From positions 62,001 through 126,000 of the forward strand of contig DROS01000069.1 in the NCBI GenBank assembly GCA_011321815.1: a stretch of 64,000 nt of DNA, written 5' to 3'. The notes below the pieces were generated by a model. The model ran no database searches, had not been told where the DNA came from, and saw nothing but the letters and a program-made list of their open reading frames with translations. Source of the stretch: Gammaproteobacteria bacterium (GTDB lineage Bacteria; Pseudomonadota; Gammaproteobacteria; SZUA-152). Numbering within the stretch: position 1 is the stretch's first letter; each line of letters starts with the position of its first letter. The position numbers and the translations under genes were made by a program. Shown here piece after piece: positions 16,995-27,266 of the stretch.

Positions 16995-17939
16995 TTAAAA
17001 ACCTCCACTTATGGCGCTGACAACGGGTTCCGCAGCTGTTTCCGCAAACCAGTAATGCAGCACCAGTCCGGCAAATATCAGTGCGCCAAACCAATGATTA
17101 TTGAGAAAAGCCTTGAAACAACCCTCAGGACTGCGATCACGAATCAGCCACTGCTGATACACACCCAATCCTGTTGCCGCCAACAGACCCAGAAAATAAA
17201 ATATACCCAGTTCCAGCTTGTTTCCGACAATCCACATGGTGAGCAGAAACGTCACCTGTATGCCGCCAATGATGATGCGGTCGGCATCGCCAAATAAAAT
17301 AGCCGTGGATTTGACCCCGATTTTCAAATCGTCTTCGATATCCACCATGGCATACATGCTGTCATAAGCCGTGGCCCATAATACTGTGGCAATGAGCAGC
17401 AGCCACGCCACCAGCGGCACCTCGCCGGTTTGCGCCGCAAAGGCCATGGGAACCGCCCAGCCGAAAGCCAGCCCTAAAAACACTTGCGGTAAATATGTGT
17501 GCCGCTTTGTAAAGGGGTAAATTGCCACCAGCACCGCGCCAACCAGCGACAGGCCGATGGTGAACCCGTTCGTCATCAGTACCAGCGTAAAAGCAATCAG
17601 ACACAGTGTTGCAAACAGTATCAGTGCTTCGCGGGGCGTCACCTTGCCTGCCGCAATGGGACGGCTGCTGGTGCGCGTCACGCGCGGGTCAAAATCGCGG
17701 TCGGCATAGTCATTGATGACACAACCGGCCGCACGCAGCAGTACCACACCCAGCACAAATACCAGTGTTATTTTGGTATCCGGGTTGCCCTGTCCCGCCA
17801 TCCACAGCGCCCACACCGTTGGCCATAACAGCAAATAAGTGCCAATGGGCCGGTGCAGGCGCATCAGCAATGCATACTGGTAGCTGCGATCTTTGATCCG
17901 TTTCCAGCTCAGGCCCGATATCGTTGTTGGTATGTTCAT
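16995..17939 (-). CDS. ubiA: 4-hydroxybenzoate octaprenyltransferase UbiA
   Basis: An integral-membrane prenyltransferase that attaches the isoprenoid tail to 4-hydroxybenzoate in ubiquinone synthesis. Both Asp-rich metal-binding motifs are present: NDYADRDFD (helix 2) and DIEDDLKIG (helix 6). About eight or nine hydrophobic helices surround them. I use the ATG at 17939 (MNIPTTISG); the frame extends to 17999, but that part overlaps the ubiC end. It follows ubiC with a 19-base gap and is four bases before yrbG, so all three are probably cotranscribed. Confidence 0.95.
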   Translation of the reverse strand: MNIPTTISGLSWKRIKDRSYQYALLMRLHRPIGTYLLLWPTVWALWMAGQGNPDTKITLVFVLGVVLLRAAGCVINDYADRDFDPRVTRTSSRPIAAGKVTPREALILFATLCLIAFTLVLMTNGFTIGLSLVGAVLVAIYPFTKRHTYLPQVFLGLAFGWAVPMAFAAQTGEVPLVAWLLLIATVLWATAYDSMYAMVDIEDDLKIGVKSTAILFGDADRIIIGGIQVTFLLTMWIVGNKLELGIFYFLGLLAATGLGVYQQWLIRDRSPEGCFKAFLNNHWFGALIFAGLVLHYWFAETAAEPVVSAISGGF

Positions 17940-17958
17940 GGACGGATACTGTAGCCGA

Positions 17959-18534
17959 CTAACTGTGATGTGGGCAGATAGCCGGGAGAAAAATTTCACT
18001 TACCAGCAACGGGTGGTGATTGAGAAAAAAGGCTGAACGCCGGCCCCAGATGTTCGCCAGTGATTGCGACAAACCCGCCGTAGCGCGCGTGAACAACGGC
18101 TGTCCCGGTGATAGCCGGGCAATCTCAATGCCGCTGCGCATCATGGAGCGGTCGGCAAACAGCACTGCACCCAGGGGCTTTTTACCCAACCGTGACAGGC
18201 GGCGGCGTGGTCCGGTCAGCGTGCGTACGGGAATCACTGTGCGTGCAAACACCCATGGCTGGCCGTCACACAGCAAGCGTACCTCGCGCACAAAACAACG
18301 CTCATGTGGCAACACGCCCAGGGCCTGCGCCTCGTTCAGCATTGGCCGCTGCCAGTGTTGATCCGTGGGTTCAACACAAAACCTGCCCTGGCATGCCTGC
18401 TGTAATCGGTGGGTCAGGGACGTGGTGTCCAGCAACCAATCCAGCAGTCCGGTCGAGGCATCATGGTGGGCAACAGGCGAATATGTCTGCCAGCGGGGTT
18501 CGAATCGGTGTTTGCCTAAAGATGGGTTGGTCAC
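17959..18534 (-). CDS. ubiC: Chorismate lyase UbiC
   Basis: The enzyme converts chorismate to 4-hydroxybenzoate and pyruvate, the first committed step of ubiquinone synthesis. Recognised segments are [13 protein letters not shown], the [22 protein letters not shown] core and LGAVLFAD with a C-terminal [16 protein letters not shown], as in UbiC. The GTG at 18534 gives 191 residues, somewhat longer than the E. coli enzyme (165). The reading frame remains open far upstream, but that part is antisense to mnmG and not coding. It is divergent from mnmG. Confidence 0.9.
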   Translation of the reverse strand: MTNPSLGKHRFEPRWQTYSPVAHHDASTGLLDWLLDTTSLTHRLQQACQGRFCVEPTDQHWQRPMLNEAQALGVLPHERCFVREVRLLCDGQPWVFARTVIPVRTLTGPRRRLSRLGKKPLGAVLFADRSMMRSGIEIARLSPGQPLFTRATAGLSQSLANIWGRRSAFFLNHHPLLVSEIFLPAICPHHS

Positions 18535-18738
18535 AAGAATATTACGGGTATGGTTTAAGCGAGGGCGGATTGTACCGCAAGTTACAGGCGGGGTCGTTTG
18601 GGGATTTTTTATTTCTGTCTCCCCGTAGATTTTTTGGCGCCAATGGGCTGTTCGGTCATATGTGGTGCGTATAAAAACCATTGGATACTTATTCGTCAGG
18701 CGGTAAAATGCGTGGTTCTGTTTTTTTGGTAATGCGCC

Positions 18739-20682
18739 ATGTTTTTTCAGGATCGATTCGATGTGATCGTCGTCGGCGGCGGACATGCCGGTACCGAAGC
18801 CGCGCTGGCAGCGGCGCGCAGTGGTGCGCGTACGGTTTTGCTCACCCATAATCTCGACACGCTGGGGCAGATGTCCTGCAATCCCGCTATTGGTGGTATT
18901 GGCAAGGGGCATTTGGTGAAAGAGGTGGATGCGCTGGGTGGCCTCATGGCCAGGGCGGCCGACTGTGCTGGCATTCAGTTTCGCCGCCTTAATGCGCGCA
19001 AGGGTCCGGCAGTACGGGCGACACGGGCACAGGCCGACCGGGTGTTGTATCGGCAGGTGGTGCGTGGGGTGTTGGAAAATCAGCCCCATTTGACGTTGTT
19101 TCAGCAGGCGGTGGATGATCTGCTGGTGGAGGACGGGCATGTCGCCGGTGTGCGGACACAGATGGGACTCAAATTTCAGGCTCCGTCCGTGGTGCTTACT
19201 GTGGGTACTTTTCTTGGTGGCCGCATTCATATCGGGCTGGAGAGCCATCAGGGCGGGCGTGCAGGTGACCCGCCCGCCAACGCGCTGGCCAAACGTCTGC
19301 GTGAGCAGCCATTTCGTGTTGACCGGTTGAAGACCGGTACTCCGCCGCGCATCGACGGCAACAGCATCGACTATTCCGTGCTGGAAGCCCAGCCGGGTGA
19401 TAATCCCCGGCCGGTGTTTTCTTTCATGGGTTCGTCTGATGATCATCCGCGTCAGGTGCCTTGTCACATTACCCATACCAATGCACAGACTCACGATATC
19501 ATTCGCGCGGGTCTCGACCGTTCTCCCATGTACAGTGGCGAAATTGAAGGCGTGGGACCGCGCTATTGCCCGTCCATCGAAGACAAGATCGTGCGCTTTG
19601 CGGACAAGGATTCACACCAGGTTTTTGTCGAGCCCGAGGGGCTGACCACCCACGAGGTTTACCCCAATGGCATATCGACCAGTCTGCCTTTTGATGTGCA
19701 GTACGCGCTGGTGCGTTCCATGAGGGGATTTGAAAACGCACATATTACCCGGCCAGGCTATGCTATCGAATACGATTTTTTTGACCCGCGTGATCTCAAG
19801 CCGTCGCTGGAAACCAAACACCTGCCGGGGCTGTTTTTTGCCGGGCAGATCAACGGCACCACGGGTTACGAAGAGGCGGCGGCACAGGGTTTGCTGGCGG
19901 GCATCAATGCGGCGCGGCAGTCGCGTGGAGAGGAGGGCTGGAGTCCGCGTCGTGACCAGGCCTATCTTGGTGTGCTGGTGGATGATCTTATTACCAGTGG
20001 CACGCAGGAGCCTTATCGCATGTTTACCTCCCGCGCCGAATATCGCCTGTTGTTGCGTGAGGACAATGCTGATCTGCGGCTTACCGCCACGGGTCGTGAG
20101 CTGGGGCTGGTGGATGATGTGCGCTGGGCGGCTTTTGAGAAAAAACGTGAAGCCATCGAACGCGAGAGTCAGCGTTTGCGCGGAACGCTGTTGCGGCCAA
20201 ACATCGTGGATGCGGCCGTTGCTGAACAGGTGCTGGGCCAGCCGCTAAACAAAGAGGCACATTTGCACGAGTTATTGCGTCGTCCTGGTGTGAGCTATGC
20301 CGGACTGATGTCATTGCAAGGCGCGGGGCAGGCCGTGGCTGATCCGGTGGTGGCGGAACAGGTGGAAATTCAAATCAAGTATTCCGGTTATATCGCGCGC
20401 CAAAAAGACGAAATTGCCCGCCACCAGCGCCAGGAAGGGATGCCTTTGCCGGACGATCTGGATTATAGTCAGGTGGGTGGTCTTTCCAATGAGGTGGGCC
20501 AGAAGCTGGCCGCGCAGCGACCCGCGACACTGGGGCAGGCATCGCGTATTTCAGGGGTGACCCCTGCAGCGGTTTCCTTGCTGCTGGTGCATCTGAAAAA
20601 ACGTGATATGGCACAGCGTGCCCGACAGATTCCTGCGAGGCCGGAAAATACAATGCTGGATCCGCCAGGGGGAAGTTTATGA
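18739..20682 (+). CDS. mnmG: tRNA uridine-5-carboxymethylaminomethyl modification enzyme MnmG
   Basis: A FAD-dependent enzyme that, with MnmE, installs the cmnm5 group on the wobble uridine of certain tRNAs. The dinucleotide-binding motif [10 protein letters not shown] lies at residues 13-22. The family blocks [14 protein letters not shown] and GYEEAAAQG follow, as does the GidA motif [11 protein letters not shown]. At 647 residues it is slightly longer than E. coli MnmG (629), the extra being a Pro-rich tail. MnmE is not in the window. It is the first gene of the plus-strand unit and overlaps the next gene by four bases. Confidence 0.97.
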   Translation: MFFQDRFDVIVVGGGHAGTEAALAAARSGARTVLLTHNLDTLGQMSCNPAIGGIGKGHLVKEVDALGGLMARAADCAGIQFRRLNARKGPAVRATRAQADRVLYRQVVRGVLENQPHLTLFQQAVDDLLVEDGHVAGVRTQMGLKFQAPSVVLTVGTFLGGRIHIGLESHQGGRAGDPPANALAKRLREQPFRVDRLKTGTPPRIDGNSIDYSVLEAQPGDNPRPVFSFMGSSDDHPRQVPCHITHTNAQTHDIIRAGLDRSPMYSGEIEGVGPRYCPSIEDKIVRFADKDSHQVFVEPEGLTTHEVYPNGISTSLPFDVQYALVRSMRGFENAHITRPGYAIEYDFFDPRDLKPSLETKHLPGLFFAGQINGTTGYEEAAAQGLLAGINAARQSRGEEGWSPRRDQAYLGVLVDDLITSGTQEPYRMFTSRAEYRLLLREDNADLRLTATGRELGLVDDVRWAAFEKKREAIERESQRLRGTLLRPNIVDAAVAEQVLGQPLNKEAHLHELLRRPGVSYAGLMSLQGAGQAVADPVVAEQVEIQIKYSGYIARQKDEIARHQRQEGMPLPDDLDYSQVGGLSNEVGQKLAAQRPATLGQASRISGVTPAAVSLLLVHLKKRDMAQRARQIPARPENTMLDPPGGSL

Positions 20683-21161
20683 AGATGCGCACCGCAGTGC
20701 TGATTATCATTGGTGTTATATTTGTGGTTGCGGGCTTGGCACAAGCGGATGATCAACACGCGAACGACAATCGCGGCATGATCAGCAAAAAAAGTGCGCA
20801 TAGCGTGAAAGAAACATTGGACCGCCTGGAAACCGTTCTGAAAAAGAAAGGCATCACAGTCTTTGCGCGTGTGAGCCACGATGCCGGGGCGAAAAAGGTG
20901 GGTATTGCCTTGCGACCGACTGCGTTGTTGCTGTTTGGTAACCCGAAACTGGGTTCGCATATGTTCACCAGCAGCCAGACTGCCGGTATTGATTTGCCCA
21001 TGAAAGCGCTGGTCTGGGAGGATGAAAAGGGTCAGGTGTGGTTGACGTATAATGATCCAACCTACATTGCGAATCGTCATGGTATTACTGACCGGGCGGA
21101 AATCGTCACGGAAATGGCCAATGCGCTGGACAAGCTGACTGGCGCGGCCATCAAGCCGTAA
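20679..21161 (+). CDS. Exported DUF302 domain protein
   Basis: The 160-residue protein has a signal peptide ([18 protein letters not shown]) and then a single DUF302 domain. Family features are [30 protein letters not shown], seen here as the [17 protein letters not shown] core, FGNPKLGS and [14 protein letters not shown]302 proteins are small alpha/beta proteins of unknown function, often periplasmic. Its ATG overlaps the mnmG stop (ATGA) and rsmG starts immediately after its stop. It is therefore translationally embedded between two RNA-modification genes, an unusual place for it. Confidence 0.85.
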   Translation: MKMRTAVLIIIGVIFVVAGLAQADDQHANDNRGMISKKSAHSVKETLDRLETVLKKKGITVFARVSHDAGAKKVGIALRPTALLLFGNPKLGSHMFTSSQTAGIDLPMKALVWEDEKGQVWLTYNDPTYIANRHGITDRAEIVTEMANALDKLTGAAIKP

Positions 21162-21854
21162 TTGCTGGACGTGTCATGGCAAGCGGCGCAGCCCGCCGAA
21201 TTACTTTCTGCTGGAATAAAGGCGCTAAACTTGGATTGCCCACTTGATGTTCAGGCCCGGCTTCTGGATTATGTACAACTCCTGCACAAGTGGAACCGCG
21301 TTTATAATCTGACGGCAGTGCGTGATCCTGCGCAGATGGTGACACGTCATTTACTGGACAGCCTCACGGTGTTACCGCACCTGAATGAAGAACTGGGTAA
21401 AAAGACAGAGGCTCAGAGGGTGCTGGATGTGGGGACCGGTGCAGGCCTGCCGGGTATTCCTTTGGCTTTGCTGAGTGTAAAACAGTACCCTGAACGCCGG
21501 TTTGTGCTGTTGGATAGCAACAGTAAAAAAACCCGTTTCATGCGGCAGGCGGTGACGGAGCTGGGGTTGGGCAATGTGCAGGTGGCGCATGCGCGCACTG
21601 AAGCCTTTGACGCCGGGCAAGGCTTTGATGTTGTGCTGTCACGGGCATTTGCCTCGGTAGCGGATATGCTGGCGGGAGCAGGTCAGCACTGCGTACCCGG
21701 AGGTGTGATGCTGGCAATGAAAGGCACTGATCCTACAGCGGAATTGGCAGGTTTGCATGTGGCTTTTGCATTGGAAAAGGTGCATTCGCTACAGGTGCCG
21801 GGATTGAATGAAGAGCGGCATTTGGTGTGTCTGCGCCGTGTTGGCTGGAAGTAA
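21162..21854 (+). CDS. rsmG: 16S rRNA m7G527 methyltransferase RsmG
   Basis: RsmG (GidB) methylates G527 of 16S rRNA. The SAM motif is VLDVGTGAGLPGIPLAL (about residues 86-102). The catalytic region VVLSRAFASVADML and the N-terminal WNRVYNLTAVRDP are characteristic. The frame begins with TTG right after the DUF302 stop; a GTG nine bases later is an alternative start. Length (230) is slightly above the family norm (about 207-215), consistent with a later start. Its position between mnmG and parA is the classical order. Confidence 0.95.
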   Translation: MLDVSWQAAQPAELLSAGIKALNLDCPLDVQARLLDYVQLLHKWNRVYNLTAVRDPAQMVTRHLLDSLTVLPHLNEELGKKTEAQRVLDVGTGAGLPGIPLALLSVKQYPERRFVLLDSNSKKTRFMRQAVTELGLGNVQVAHARTEAFDAGQGFDVVLSRAFASVADMLAGAGQHCVPGGVMLAMKGTDPTAELAGLHVAFALEKVHSLQVPGLNEERHLVCLRRVGWK

Positions 21855-21934
21855 CAGTGTTATTCTGGTTTGCGCCGGATTGGTGAGGCGGGCTGGCCGG
21901 ATATTAGGTGGGATAGCAAAGGCGGGACGGGAAA

Positions 21935-22735
21935 ATGGGAAAGATCATCGCAGTAACCAACCAAAAAGGCGGAGTGGGTAAAACCACCACCAGCGTTAAT
22001 CTGGCAGCGTCGCTGGTGGCAACGCAGCGCAAGGTTTTGTTGGTGGATCTCGATCCACAGGGTAACGCCACCATGGGCAGTGGCGTCGATAAACATGCGA
22101 CGGAGTTGTCCAGCTATCATGTGCTGATGAAAAAAGCGACGGTGGCCGAAGCCGTGGTGCCCACGGGTGAAGCCGGCTACGATATGTTGCCTTCCAATGC
22201 CGACCTTACCGCCGCTGAAGTGGAGTTGCTGCAACAGCCGCAGCGCGAACGTCGCTTGCGTGATGCGCTCATCGACGTCATCGGCAGCTACGACTACATT
22301 CTTATCGACTGCCCACCTTCGTTAAACATGCTCACGCTCAATGCGCTGGTGGCCTCGCAGTCGGTAATGATTCCCATGCAATGTGAATACTACGCACTGG
22401 AAGGATTGACGGCGTTGGTGAATACCATTGAAGAGGTCAAAGGCTCACTGAACCCCTTCCTGCAAATTGATGGACTGTTGCGCACCATGTACGATCCGCG
22501 CAACCGCCTTTCCGGCGATGTTACCGAGCAACTCAACAAACATTTTGGTGACAAGCTGTTTCGCACCGTGATCCCGCGCAATATTCGTCTGGCGGAGGCG
22601 CCAAGCTATGGTTTACCCGCATTGGTGTACGATAAAAGCTCACGCGGTGCCAAGGCCTATCTGGCGCTGGCGGGTGAGGTATTGCGCCGTGACAACAAGA
22701 CATTAGATGGTCCGGTGCTGGCTGCCAGCGTGTGA
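21935..22735 (+). CDS. parA: Chromosome partitioning ATPase ParA (Soj)
   Basis: A deviant-Walker ATPase with TNQKGGVGKTTTSVNLA at residues 7-23, LLVDLDPQGNAT, and DYILIDCPPSLNML. At 266 residues without an N-terminal HTH it is a chromosomal (Soj-type) ParA. It forms ATP-dependent nucleoid-bound gradients and is stimulated by ParB. It is 80 bases after rsmG and 37 bases before parB. The orphan ParA at 60.6 kb is a more distant relative. Confidence 0.96.
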   Translation: MGKIIAVTNQKGGVGKTTTSVNLAASLVATQRKVLLVDLDPQGNATMGSGVDKHATELSSYHVLMKKATVAEAVVPTGEAGYDMLPSNADLTAAEVELLQQPQRERRLRDALIDVIGSYDYILIDCPPSLNMLTLNALVASQSVMIPMQCEYYALEGLTALVNTIEEVKGSLNPFLQIDGLLRTMYDPRNRLSGDVTEQLNKHFGDKLFRTVIPRNIRLAEAPSYGLPALVYDKSSRGAKAYLALAGEVLRRDNKTLDGPVLAASV

Positions 22736-22772
22736 ATTGTCTGAAAAACTGAATTAAGAGGTCGTAGAGCAC

Positions 22773-23636
22773 ATGGCGGTAAAAAAACGGGGATTGGGGC
22801 GCGGACTGGATGCATTATTGGGTGGTTCCATGGCGAAGGCCATTGAGGAACCCCAGGGGGCGGATCTGCGTGAAGTGCCGGTGGACCTGTTGCAGCCGGG
22901 TAAATACCAGCCACGCACAGATATGCATGCCGAAAGTCTCGAAGAATTGGCCAGCTCGATTAAAGCCCAGGGAGTGGTGCAGCCTATTGTGATACGCCCC
23001 ATTGATGGCGGGCGTTACGAAATCATAGCCGGAGAGCGCCGCTGGCGTGCTGCGCAAATTGCTGACTTGCACGAAATTCCTGCCGTGGTGCGTGATGTGC
23101 CCGACGAGGCCGCCATCGCCATGGCGCTCATCGAAAACATTCAACGTGAAGACCTTAACCCCATTGAAGAAGCTGTTGCCCTGCAACGCCTGATCGACGA
23201 ATTTGAAATGACCCATCAACAGGCCGCCGGCGCTGTGGGCCGTTCCCGTGCAGCGGTGAGCAATCTGCTGCGGTTGCTCAGTCTCAATGATGATGTGCGC
23301 AAAATGCTGGAGCACGGTGATCTGGAGATGGGCCATGCCCGCGCCCTGTTAGCGTTGGAAGGTCAGGCGCAAAGCGAAGCAGCGCGGGATGTGGCTGCCA
23401 GGGGTTGCTCCGTGCGGGAAACCGAACAGCTGGTGCGTCGCCTGGGCAGTGCCCCCGCCAAAACAAAAAAAGAAGTTAAGTCAGTAGACCCGGACATTAA
23501 ACGCCTGCAAGACGAACTGGCACAAAAACTGGCGGCCAAAGTGTTGTTTCAACATGCCCCTAAAGGCAATGGCAAACTGGTGATTCATTACAACAGCCTT
23601 GACGAGCTGGACGGCATACTTGCACGTATCCAGTAA
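22773..23636 (+). CDS. parB: Chromosome partitioning protein ParB (Spo0J)
   Basis: A 287-residue ParB/Spo0J protein. The N-terminus MAVKKRGLGRGLDALLG is the ParA-stimulating peptide. The CTPase/ParB core contains the GERRWRAAQ motif (about residues 84-92) and NIQREDLNPIEEA. The HTH lies around QQAAGAVGRSRAAVSNLLRL. A C-terminal dimerisation domain closes the protein. It binds parS and spreads as a clamp. No convincing parS site (TGTTTCACGTGAAACA-like) is found in the window. Confidence 0.96.
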   Translation: MAVKKRGLGRGLDALLGGSMAKAIEEPQGADLREVPVDLLQPGKYQPRTDMHAESLEELASSIKAQGVVQPIVIRPIDGGRYEIIAGERRWRAAQIADLHEIPAVVRDVPDEAAIAMALIENIQREDLNPIEEAVALQRLIDEFEMTHQQAAGAVGRSRAAVSNLLRLLSLNDDVRKMLEHGDLEMGHARALLALEGQAQSEAARDVAARGCSVRETEQLVRRLGSAPAKTKKEVKSVDPDIKRLQDELAQKLAAKVLFQHAPKGNGKLVIHYNSLDELDGILARIQ

Positions 23637-24248
23637 ACTACGGCTACCTTCTTCGAGGCAGCGTGAAAACCCACTCAGTAAAGAGCCCTGTCCGAAAGCA
23701 GGTGTGTCGATAAAAGCCATTTGACTGCGATGTGGCGATACCGGCATAGGGCGCAAACATGCTTGCCATGCTGAGTGTAAAGCATTTTCCCAGTGCCACA
23801 GACAAATAACCCAACGGGTTGTAGATGATTCAATGCGCGTGGTGGCAAATGAGCAAGTCAGGCCAGGGTGTTCTGGTAAAGAGCGATAAGTGCGGGTAGG
23901 CTGCCCAAGGCGAGACTGGCGATGTGTGTGGCAGGGCGGTAAGCTGAAAACGCATTTTGCAGTTGGAGCCAGTCAGCAAAATTAAGTTTGGCAACAGTTG
24001 CTTTATATTTAACGGTACTGACACTGTGCTGGCAGGTTTGATGAAGCTTAAATCATGAAGGTTGCTGGGTGGCCGCGGGCTGATTATTGGTTGTCACAGG
24101 CCAATGACATTCCAAAATAATGTGTCGGGAAACGAAATATCTCCATGTAGTGGCTTGCCGCGAGCAAGGCGGCTGGTTATACTTCGGGCCCAATTTTGGG
24201 GTGCTTTAATAAGTTGTGAGGATGCGCTCCGGTCTTGCAGGGTTGTCG
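23637..24248. other. Gene-poor gap between parB and the atp operon
   Basis: About 610 bases lie between parB and atpZ. No complete gene is recognised. On the minus strand, 24052-23858 is open for 64 codons without an ATG, GTG or TTG near its beginning. It ends with a protein-like sequence (NFADWLQLQNAFSAY, then THIASLALGSLPALIALYQ) that could be the tail of a decayed gene. The right end carries a candidate atp promoter. The rest shows nothing I can name. Confidence 0.4.
24091..24119 (+). promoter_or_regulatory. Candidate sigma-70 promoter of the atp operon
   Basis: TTGTCA (24091-24096) and AAAATA (24114-24119) are separated by 17 bases and lie about 130 bases before atpZ. The boxes are imperfect, so this is a suggestion from spacing and position only. 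Confidence 0.3.
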
Positions 24249-24461
24249 ATGGCCAAAAGTAAAACAAAAGGCCCCGGACTGTTATTAGTCAGTGTTGGCA
24301 CCATGCTCAGCTCGATGGTTGTAGCCGGTTTTTTGCTGGGCTATTGGGTGGATGGCTGGTTGGGAACCCCCCCGGTTTTCATGTTGGCGTTTGGCGGCAT
24401 GGGTTTGGTCGGTGGTTTTCTGAAAGTGTGCAAATTATTGAATGACCCTAAAATGCAATGA
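24249..24461 (+). CDS. atpZ: AtpZ/AtpI-type F0F1 ATPase subunit (ATPase_gene1 family)
   Basis: A 70-residue membrane protein with two helices (LLLVSVGTMLSSMVVAGFLLGYWVDGWLG region and FMLAFGGMGLVGGFL) and the LGYWVDGWLG motif characteristic of the ATPase_gene1 (AtpZ) family. Such proteins are encoded at the head of atp operons and have been linked to c-ring assembly or Mg2+/Ca2+ supply. I chose the ATG at 24249 (MAKSKTKGPG); the upstream frame extension to 24216 is not like the family. The stop overlaps the next ATG by ATGA. Confidence 0.85.
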   Translation: MAKSKTKGPGLLLVSVGTMLSSMVVAGFLLGYWVDGWLGTPPVFMLAFGGMGLVGGFLKVCKLLNDPKMQ

Positions 24462-24904
24462 GTCTTCCCGTGGCGAACGGCGTAACAAAAAGTCCGATGA
24501 ACAATATCGATAAAGGACTTACGGGGAAAGCTCGACGGGTTGTTATAATTCAATTGCTGATGACGTTGCTCGTCGCGGTTGTTTTCTTTGGCGTGAGCGC
24601 CGAGGAAAAATTATGGGAGGCGCTGTCGGCCGGTTATGGAGGCCTGTCCAGCGTGGTGCTCGCCCTGATATCAATCAAGGGCTTCAAGCGCGCGAATGCG
24701 CTCGCGCTGAGTGATCCCAAACAAAGTATGATAATTTTATACATCGGTGCCGTGGTGCGGTTTGCGGCAGTGATTGTGTTGCTGGGTATCGGGCTTGGAT
24801 TATTAAAGCTCAACGCGATGGCCGTTTTTATCGGCTTCGCCCTGGCACAAGCCAGTTATTTGATGGGTGTGCGTGACCGGAAAGCGGCAGGCAGCCCGGA
24901 TTGA
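24458..24904 (+). CDS. atpI: ATP synthase protein I
   Basis: A hydrophobic protein with four predicted helices (IIQLLMTLLVAVVFFGVSA, YGGLSSVVLALISI, MIILYIGAVVRFAAVIVLLGIGL with MAVFIGFALAQASYLMG). This fits the proteobacterial AtpI family, which assists assembly of the c-ring. The frame begins at the ATG overlapping the atpZ stop (148 residues). The ATG at 24497 (MNNIDKGL) is an alternative that would give a more typical length of 135. Confidence 0.87.
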   Translation: MSLPVANGVTKSPMNNIDKGLTGKARRVVIIQLLMTLLVAVVFFGVSAEEKLWEALSAGYGGLSSVVLALISIKGFKRANALALSDPKQSMIILYIGAVVRFAAVIVLLGIGLGLLKLNAMAVFIGFALAQASYLMGVRDRKAAGSPD

Positions 24905-24913
24905 AAACGTTAA

Positions 24914-25747
<834 letters not shown>

Positions 25748-25765
25748 CGGGCTACCACGTATAAG

Positions 25766-26114
<349 letters not shown>

Positions 26115-26197
26115 TATTATTTGATTAAAGTAAGGCTACTAACTTGGTGATGACCTGCCGCACGTATGGGCAGAGATAAACCGGGAGGAATGAAACA

Positions 26198-26668
26198 GTG
26201 AATATTACAGTAACCCTTTTTGCGCAGATAATCGCGTTTATCTTGTTGATCTGGTTTGTCAACAGGGTGATGTGGGGACCTCTGTCCGGGATCATGGAAG
26301 CACGCCAAAAGCGTATTGCCGATGGTCTTGCTGCGGCTGAAAAAGGCAAGCACGAAGAAGAGCTTGCCAAAAAGAAAGCGCTTGAACTTCTTAAAGAAGC
26401 CAAAGATCAGGCGAGTGAGGTTGTGGCGCAAGGTCAGAAACGCGCATCTGAAATTGTTGAAGAAGCCAAAGAAACAGCACGCACCGAAGGTGAGCGTATT
26501 GTTGCAGCAGCCAATGCAGAGATTGAACGTGAAGTGAACCAGGCCAAAGAAGCGCTTCGTGCCCAGGTGGCTGTACTTGCGATAGCAGGTGCCGAGAAAG
26601 TGCTGAAACGTGAGATCGACAGTAAATCGCATGATGCGTTGTTGAACGATCTGGCGGCAGAGATTTAG
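26198..26668 (+). CDS. atpF: ATP synthase subunit b
   Basis: The peripheral-stalk subunit b, 156 residues as in E. coli. It has one N-terminal membrane helix ([20 protein letters not shown]) and then a long, highly charged right-handed coiled coil ([17 protein letters not shown] and following). A dimer connects subunit a to delta. The start is probably GTG at 26198 preceded by GGGAGG at good spacing. The stop is four bases before atpH. Confidence 0.95.
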   Translation: MNITVTLFAQIIAFILLIWFVNRVMWGPLSGIMEARQKRIADGLAAAEKGKHEEELAKKKALELLKEAKDQASEVVAQGQKRASEIVEEAKETARTEGERIVAAANAEIEREVNQAKEALRAQVAVLAIAGAEKVLKREIDSKSHDALLNDLAAEI

Positions 26669-26671
26669 GTT

Positions 26672-27208
26672 ATGGCTGAGAAATCCACCATTGCCCGACC
26701 TTATGCCGAAGCGGTTTTTCAGTTAGCCAAAGCCAATAAGCAGCTGAAAGAATGGTCAGATATGCTGCAAGCCGTGACGCTTATTGCGACGAACGCAGAT
26801 ATGCAGGGCATTATCGGCAACACCAGTGTCAACAAGGCGCAATTGGCGCAGTTGGTTATTGATGTTGCAGGCGATGTGATGACCGATTCCGGTCGCAACC
26901 TGATCAAGCTGCTGGCCGAAAATCGTCGTATGGATGTGCTCACTGAAATCACTGCGCAGTTTGAAGCCCTGAAGGCTGAGGCAGAAAAGACTGTCGAAGC
27001 AGAAATGGTGTGCGCACATAAAGTCAGTGCGAAACAGCAATCAATGATCGCAAAGAAACTCAAGGCGCGGCTGGGGCGTGAAGTATCCCTCAAATGCACT
27101 GTGGACGAATCCCTCATGGGGGGCGCCATTATCAAGGCGGGCGACATGGTGATTGATGGCTCAGTGAGTGGCCAACTAAACAAGCTTTCCGTGGAACTGG
27201 CGGGTTAA
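26672..27208 (+). CDS. atpH: ATP synthase subunit delta
   Basis: Delta joins the b dimer to the top of the alpha/beta hexamer. The N-terminus ([16 protein letters not shown]) and the C-terminal block ([21 protein letters not shown]) are the two signatures of the OSCP/delta family. Length (178) matches E. coli (177). It follows atpF by three bases, implying coupled translation. Confidence 0.95.
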   Translation: MAEKSTIARPYAEAVFQLAKANKQLKEWSDMLQAVTLIATNADMQGIIGNTSVNKAQLAQLVIDVAGDVMTDSGRNLIKLLAENRRMDVLTEITAQFEALKAEAEKTVEAEMVCAHKVSAKQQSMIAKKLKARLGREVSLKCTVDESLMGGAIIKAGDMVIDGSVSGQLNKLSVELAG

Positions 27209-27266
27209 TGCTGGCTGTCCTTACAGTCATGAGCAGTCACGAATCGCCAATAGAGGAAAAAAGAAA

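Noticed and set aside
18535-18738. Replication origin in the ubiC-mnmG gap
   Set aside because: No TTATCCACA-like boxes, no AT-rich unwinding element and no dnaA nearby.
18535-19494. Upstream extension of the ubiC reading frame (511 codons in total)
   Set aside because: It runs antisense to mnmG and has no family resemblance beyond the last 191 codons; mnmG is certain.
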